Assembly (NCBI GenBank): GCA_036518955.1 | Contig: DATDMG010000081.1 | Span: forward strand, 1-9,433 | Reading direction: 5' to 3' | Length of the DNA stretch: 9,433 bases | Source: DATDMG01 sp036518955 | GTDB taxonomy: Bacteria; Actinomycetota; Actinomycetes; Actinomycetales; Kineosporiaceae | Part shown: piece after piece, positions 6,801 to 9,433 of the stretch | How the letters are laid out: the number at the start of each line of letters is the position of its first letter | Numbering within the stretch: position 1 is the first letter of the stretch | Notes under the pieces: generated by a model | Databases searched by the model: none | Told to the model about the DNA's origin: nothing | The model's input: only the letters and a program-made list of their open reading frames with translations | Position numbers and translations under genes: made by a program

Positions 6801-7442
6801 AACGTGACCGCGGACACGACCTGGCTCGACGACGCGGGGCTCACCATCCCGCACGGCGAGTACCAGGACACGGCCACCATCACGGTCGACCCGAACATCA
6901 ACCGGACGACGGTGAGCGCCCCCGCGAGCCACGCGGGCGCGGGCATGGTCCGGCTGACGGGTCACGCCAAGCCGGGCGCGACCGTGGAGGTCTACGCCAA
7001 GCCGACCGGGACGAGCACCCCCTTCGCTCTGGTGGGCGTGGCGACGGCCGGCACCGACGGTGACTGGAGCGACTCGGAGTACGTGGCGCGCACCACGACG
7101 TTCTACGCCAAGACCACGGTCTCCAGCAGCAGCACCGTGACGGTGGTCGTCACCGCGCCGTCCCACACCCCACGGGACACCATCGCCAAGGCGGGCTGCA
7201 CGGCGCTCGGCTCCGGCAAGGTGGCCGTCTCGATCACCGGCAACGGCAACGGCAGGACGGTCGTGACCGTCTACCAGCTCGTCGGCACGAAGTGGGTGAA
7301 GGTCACCACGGTCAAGGTCAGCAGCAAGGGTGCCGCCTCGGCCAAGGTCAAGCTCGGCAAGGGCAAGAGGACCCTCAAGCTCGTGTACGCCACACCGGGC
7401 AAGACCGCGACGAGCAAGACGGTGACCGTCACCGTCAAGTGA
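3882..7442 (+). CDS. Large secreted modular surface protein
   Basis: The 1186-residue product begins with a signal peptide: basic n-region, hydrophobic core at about 11-30, likely cleavage after AHA at 34. Residues 128-186, 203-266 and 279-338 are three copies of one beta module with the pattern GD-W/S-V, a TxTL strand and a conserved His (177, 257, 329). Next comes PGTYTLQFYKDRNGNSVYD (375-393), whose spaced Asp/Asn residues resemble a calcium loop. Ser/Thr/Gly-rich beta sequence follows, with Ig-like or invasin-like regions around 540-650 (GALVYFTLT, then SDGVATLKV) and 890-960. The last 76 residues contain 13 Lys, 2 Arg and no Asp or Glu. There is no LPXTG motif, membrane anchor or SLH domain. 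The mature chain appears to have a single Cys (1106). An S-layer or adhesin role, held by charge to anionic wall polymers, is inference. No named family was recognised. Confidence 0.85.
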   Translation: MNVQSKGARRTLAAVCSAAVVAAGASFFAAPAHAAGVTLAYGPTSTSATITNLNPLASAANAATAYGLKVTGATASDPDPMRLSVLTGPTGGSVSVERRAGNGAPTSARIGVTAATTVNGGGAAGGGNTIPVADETGFSVGDWIVLLGTTSATTEFAQVSAVAANTLTTNTNLVNTHASGKVVYDLGAPDGTATTLPGDESGNASVTVAAATGFAVGDWVRVDGDADAVAKNDIRQITAISGTTFTLNAALQGGGLHGAGDDFVKLGSTGTGASAAAAGDTSLTVTTSKGISAGDSVLVSDGTTNETALVSAVPDATTLTLADPLGFAHAVGSLAVKLQSTAVGFSPVAVGYSHQVVNYSTSTNSDNMYLAATKPGTYTLQFYKDRNGNSVYDSSQDDAAPVFTLTVKDVNTTTADTSDDLAPVLTVPPSVTLGQTITPTVSLGGLSSIDTRGSSGSPSVGVLGSALATASAITFTNNSGIGGGGAGTRAFDGTNIYRQSDVAGVADTDTTTFTIGSGITRTAQTTFVDNTVNSVAEDVTNVVGTVKDDAGAGARTVHIKTGTGTVTYTATVKHGGTVVSGALVYFTLTTGTHSPGLTADGTLVSSNSTTKVYSAVSDSDGVATLKVTSDTTTAGTTYTVLPSSNTHDGDLLSASYETVAATTLENTNSAASLLVTPGSSATLTGRLLDQFDAPFVPTGSDPLQVAVRIPAGGATDGNAALSGGSFSYTYTPATTPTAGTQTSFDFYYNATTPVDGTDSAINWASTATPASVTITAPVASATVTQKAATAAHGAGTVVTGSTLDASSAGLAYKVVTLSGTPGVYFSTVANPTTSSTDDLKTSLDVATNGSGAYTAYAFFTRIGTATITATSGTATKSVDVSVTQTADPYKVVAIDSAVQPGGTSVVSGRVENGFGFPVSGAQVDLSLGASTLAALGATSVTTSSDGVWSTTLSGASDGDGQATLTATLHGQTTNVTADTTWLDDAGLTIPHGEYQDTATITVDPNINRTTVSAPASHAGAGMVRLTGHAKPGATVEVYAKPTGTSTPFALVGVATAGTDGDWSDSEYVARTTTFYAKTTVSSSSTVTVVVTAPSHTPRDTIAKAGCTALGSGKVAVSITGNGNGRTVVTVYQLVGTKWVKVTTVKVSSKGAASAKVKLGKGKRTLKLVYATPGKTATSKTVTVTVK

Positions 7443-7473
7443 CCCGCTGAGCTCCACCAGCACGTCGCTCCGA

Positions 7474-7510
7474 ACGAGCCGGGGCGGTCCCCAGGGCCGC
7501 CCCGGCTCGT
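7474..7510 (+). terminator. Strong hairpin terminator after the surface-protein gene
   Basis: ACGAGCCGGGGCGG (7474-7487) pairs perfectly over 14 bp with 7497-7510 around a 9-nt loop, starting 31 bp after the stop codon. No T-tract follows, which is common for actinobacterial terminators of the stem-only kind. It separates the surface-protein gene from the protease gene, so the two probably do not form a simple operon. Confidence 0.75.
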
Positions 7511-7650
7511 CGCGTCCGCGCCGTCGCGGTGCCGGGCCGTTCGCGCCGAAACCCTTGTCCCCCAGGGGATCCGGGGTGGCGCGTTCGGTCGACCCCCGGC
7601 CGGACGTTCCTCCGATTCAGCCGCGCACCACGTCGTCCGAGACCTCACCC

Positions 7651-8493
7651 ATGAGCCATGCCCGGCCGCTGCGCCTGCGCCCGCTGCTCCTGCCGCTGGG
7701 CGCGATGCTCACCATCGCCGCCGTGGCGGGCTACCTGGTGGCCAGGGAACCCGCGCCGGTCGGGCGCCCGGAGCCGGGTCGTTCGGACCTGGCCCCGGTC
7801 GCCGCCACGCTCCACGGGACGTTGCCCGCGCGGTCCGGGCCTGCGGCCCGGCGCACCGGCGCCCGGTCCCGGCGAGGCACGGTGACGCCCACCTCGAAGC
7901 TCTACCGCTTCCTGCTGATGCAGCCGGACGGCGGCACGCCCATCCGCTGGAATCCCTGCCGCCCCATCCACTACCGGATCTCGCTGGGCGGGCTGGTTCC
8001 GCCCGGCGAGGTGTCGCGGGTGAGGGCAGCCTTCGCCACCGCGGGTGCGGCCCTCGGCGGCGTCCGTTTCGTCGACGACGGAATCACCCCAGTGGTGCCG
8101 GACACGGTCGACGACGCCGGGCGCGCGGGGGTGGACATCGTGTTCGCCTTCGCGCTCCCCGGCAGCGGCCCGAAGCGCTCGGCGTTGCTGTCCGGTTGGG
8201 AGGCGGGCCGGGGTGGGTTCGCGGCGGCCGGCGAGCCGGGCTCGACCGACACCGTCGTCGAGCGGCCCACGCACGGGTCCGTCGTGATCGACGCGGCGAA
8301 GTGGCGGGACATGACCCGGCACGACCGCACCGTCCTCTACCTGCACGAGATCGGTCACGTCGTCGGCCTCGACCACCCGGCGGACGGGCACCAGATCATG
8401 AGCTCGGGCGCCTACAATCTTCCCGCCCGATACCAGAAGGGTGACCTCGCCGGGCTGGCCCGGCTGGGGCTGGCGGCGGGGTGCGCCCCCTGA
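7651..8493 (+). CDS. Signal-anchored matrixin-type zinc metalloprotease
   Basis: From ATG 7651 the protein has 280 residues: a basic N-terminus, one hydrophobic segment (about 9-28; signal peptide or anchor), an Ala/Pro/Arg-rich linker, then a metzincin domain. HEIGHVVGLDH (232-242) is the full HExxHxxGxxH zinc site, with Glu233 as catalytic base and His232, His236 and His242 as ligands. IMSS with Met250 is the Met-turn. IRWNPCRPIHYRIS (about 98-111) is typical of actinobacterial matrixin-like (M10) proteases, and Cys103 could pair with Cys278 near the C-terminus. No cysteine-switch prodomain is visible. It should act outside the membrane. The start is uncertain: ATG 7651 has no Shine-Dalgarno, while the in-frame GTG at 7576 has AGGGGA 6 nt upstream and would add 25 residues before the hydrophobic segment. 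The substrate is unknown; the surface protein next door is a natural suspect. Confidence 0.85.
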   Translation: MSHARPLRLRPLLLPLGAMLTIAAVAGYLVAREPAPVGRPEPGRSDLAPVAATLHGTLPARSGPAARRTGARSRRGTVTPTSKLYRFLLMQPDGGTPIRWNPCRPIHYRISLGGLVPPGEVSRVRAAFATAGAALGGVRFVDDGITPVVPDTVDDAGRAGVDIVFAFALPGSGPKRSALLSGWEAGRGGFAAAGEPGSTDTVVERPTHGSVVIDAAKWRDMTRHDRTVLYLHEIGHVVGLDHPADGHQIMSSGAYNLPARYQKGDLAGLARLGLAAGCAP

Positions 8494-8514
8494 TCTCCTT
8501 GTGGCCGCGGCACC

Positions 8515-8546
8515 GTCGGCCGGGCTGCGCGGAACGGCGGCCCGAC
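8515..8546 (+). terminator. Weak hairpin between protease and oxidoreductase genes
   Basis: GTCGGCCG (8515-8522) pairs with 8538-8546 with one bulged C around a 15-nt loop. It begins 21 bp after the protease stop and ends just before a possible -10 hexamer, TAGCGT (8548-8553), for the next gene. No T-tract follows, and GC-rich DNA makes such stems by chance. Confidence 0.3.
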
Positions 8547-8599
8547 CTAGCGTCTGGATGGTGCGGTCGCCACCACCGCACGGACAGGAGGGAACCGCG

Positions 8600-9034
8600 A
8601 TGAGCGAGCAGGTCACCGACAGCCCGACCGACTGGGTCGCCGAGCACACCCAGCGTTACCTGGAGTCGGGCGGCCAGGACGGGCACGAGTGGCGGCCGGG
8701 GGTGCCGACGTTGCTGCTGACGACGACGGGTCGCACGAGCCGCGTCAAGCGGCGGACCGCCCTGATCTACGGCCGCGACACGGACCGGTTCGTCGTCGTG
8801 GCCTCCAAGGGCGGGGCGCCGGATCACCCCTCCTGGTACCTGAACCTCCAGGCGGATCCGCAGGTCGAGGTCCAGGTGATGGACGACGTGTTCCCGGCGG
8901 TCGCCGAGACGGTCCACGGCGAGGAGCGCACCCGGCTGTGGGCCCTGATGTGCCGTATCTGGCCCGCCTACGACGACTACCAGGCGAAGACCGACCGGGA
9001 GATCCCGGTGGTGGTGCTGACGCCGCGACGCTGA
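8600..9034 (+). CDS. Nitroreductase/deazaflavin-dependent oxidoreductase (DDN/FDOR-A type)
   Basis: The 144-residue product reads as a small split-barrel protein of the Ddn family, which uses reduced coenzyme F420 to reduce quinones and various added compounds. Diagnostic segments are LTTTGRTSRVKRRTALIY (40-57), ASKGGAPDHPSWYLNL (68-83), QVEVQV before a loop, and the terminal strand EIPVVVLTPR; basic residues in the first segment and the ASKGG loop are typical of F420 contact. Length matches single-domain members. ATG 8600 is well supported by AGGAGG (8586-8591) 8 nt upstream. The N-terminal stretch before residue 35 is less conserved in the family and often governs substrate or membrane contact. 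Physiological substrate unknown. No link to the neighbouring surface genes is evident. Confidence 0.88.
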   Translation: MSEQVTDSPTDWVAEHTQRYLESGGQDGHEWRPGVPTLLLTTTGRTSRVKRRTALIYGRDTDRFVVVASKGGAPDHPSWYLNLQADPQVEVQVMDDVFPAVAETVHGEERTRLWALMCRIWPAYDDYQAKTDREIPVVVLTPRR

Positions 9035-9089
9035 CCTGCCGGGCCGGGGACGCGTGACTGTCTCCACCCGGATTGTCGGTGCCGTCGTC

Positions 9090-9112
9090 TAGCCTGGGGC
9101 CTGATCGCGATC
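9090..9112 (+). promoter_or_regulatory. Probable -10 box (TAGCCT) with a palindrome at the start site
   Basis: TAGCCT (9090-9095) predicts transcription start near 9102. GATCGCGATC (9103-9112), a perfect 10-bp palindrome, lies exactly there, before GAGGAG (9125-9130) and the GTG start at 9136. An 8-bp inverted repeat (TGACTGTC, 9055-9062, with 9114-9121) flanks the whole unit. No -35 box at normal spacing is visible. The palindrome could be an operator. Confidence 0.4.
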
Positions 9113-9135
9113 CGACAGTCAGCCGAGGAGCGCGC

Positions 9136-9433
9136 GTGGCAGTGGTCACCCTGACCCAGGACGAGATCGCCCTGCGCGATCTCGTCGGCACCCAGCCTCT
9201 GCTCCGCGGGCGGGTCCTCGCCCGCAACGGCGGCGTCCAGGCCGTGGCGCGGAGCCGCGACCTCGGCCGGGTGGTCGGCACGGTGCGTGACGACGACGGC
9301 TCGTTCCAGGTCGCCGTCAACGTCCGGCAGGGGGCCGACGGCCGCCTCGTCGGGATCGACGGGTGGTGCGAGTGCGGGCGCGCCGTGCCCTGCGCCCACG
9401 CCGTCGCGCTGCTCCTCGCCGGCACCCCGGCGG
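9136..9433 (+). CDS. SWIM zinc-finger protein, N-terminal fragment
   Basis: The frame is open from GTG 9136 to the window edge (99 codons). GAGGAG (9125-9130) stands 5 nt before the GTG, and the -10 hexamer at 9090-9095 fits this start. Residues 78-88 (CECGRAVPCAH) match the CxCx(n)CxH SWIM zinc motif, here Cys78, Cys80, Cys86 and His88, followed by the helix AVALLLAG. Before it the chain has the beta-rich VVGTVRDDDGSFQVAV pattern usual ahead of SWIM fingers. In actinomycetes this N-terminus commonly belongs either to a long SNF2-type DEAD-box helicase or to a shorter stand-alone SWIM protein. The window ends too early to decide. Confidence 0.8.
   Translation, partial: MAVVTLTQDEIALRDLVGTQPLLRGRVLARNGGVQAVARSRDLGRVVGTVRDDDGSFQVAVNVRQGADGRLVGIDGWCECGRAVPCAHAVALLLAGTPA

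Noticed and set aside
7380..7442. LPXTG sorting signal on the surface protein
   Set aside because: No LPXTG-like motif or hydrophobic stretch; the chain ends in a Lys-rich beta sequence.
4131..7463. 1110-codon minus-strand open frame opposite the surface-protein gene
   Set aside because: Arg/Gly/Val-rich mirror of a gene with strong third-position GC bias; no domain, signal or ribosome site supports it.

Overview
The window is high-GC DNA with strongly GC-biased third codon positions in its genes. Start regions carry TANNNT-type -10 hexamers without clear -35 boxes, and one gene is a deazaflavin (F420)-type split-barrel oxidoreductase. Together these point to an actinomycete chromosome. No rRNA, tRNA, CRISPR array or phage module was seen, and I cannot name the genus.

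Layout, left to right. Positions 1-270 are the 3' end of an IS1182-like transposase, followed by a 207-bp spacer rich in inverted repeats. At 478-1251 is an intact endonuclease IV gene (nfo), probably leaderless. Converging on it from the minus strand (1269-2345) is a predicted lipoprotein of the GH114 endo-alpha-1,4-polygalactosaminidase family. Both stop codons lie in the arms of one small inverted repeat. From about 2373 to 3712 there is no convincing gene, but there are many palindromes and hairpins. The part nearest the next gene (about 3456-3676) looks like a structured mRNA leader with two mutually exclusive pairings. A candidate short ORF (3727-3885) with a strong Shine-Dalgarno follows and overlaps the next start by ATGA.

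The centrepiece (3882-7442) encodes a 1186-residue secreted surface protein. It has a signal peptide, three tandem beta modules, further Ig-like regions and a lysine-rich tail with no acidic residues. A 14-bp perfect hairpin terminator follows. Next come a signal-anchored matrixin-type metalloprotease (7651-8493), a deazaflavin-dependent nitroreductase-family protein (8600-9034), and the N-terminus of a SWIM zinc-finger protein that runs off the window (from 9136).

Three neighbouring products are predicted to act outside the membrane: a glycosidase lipoprotein, a large wall-associated protein and a zinc protease. The most unusual part of the window is the long structured leader plus small ORF in front of the surface-protein gene. 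The GH114 protein is also notable because several positions that I recall as conserved in its family are changed. The functional links between these genes are inference.
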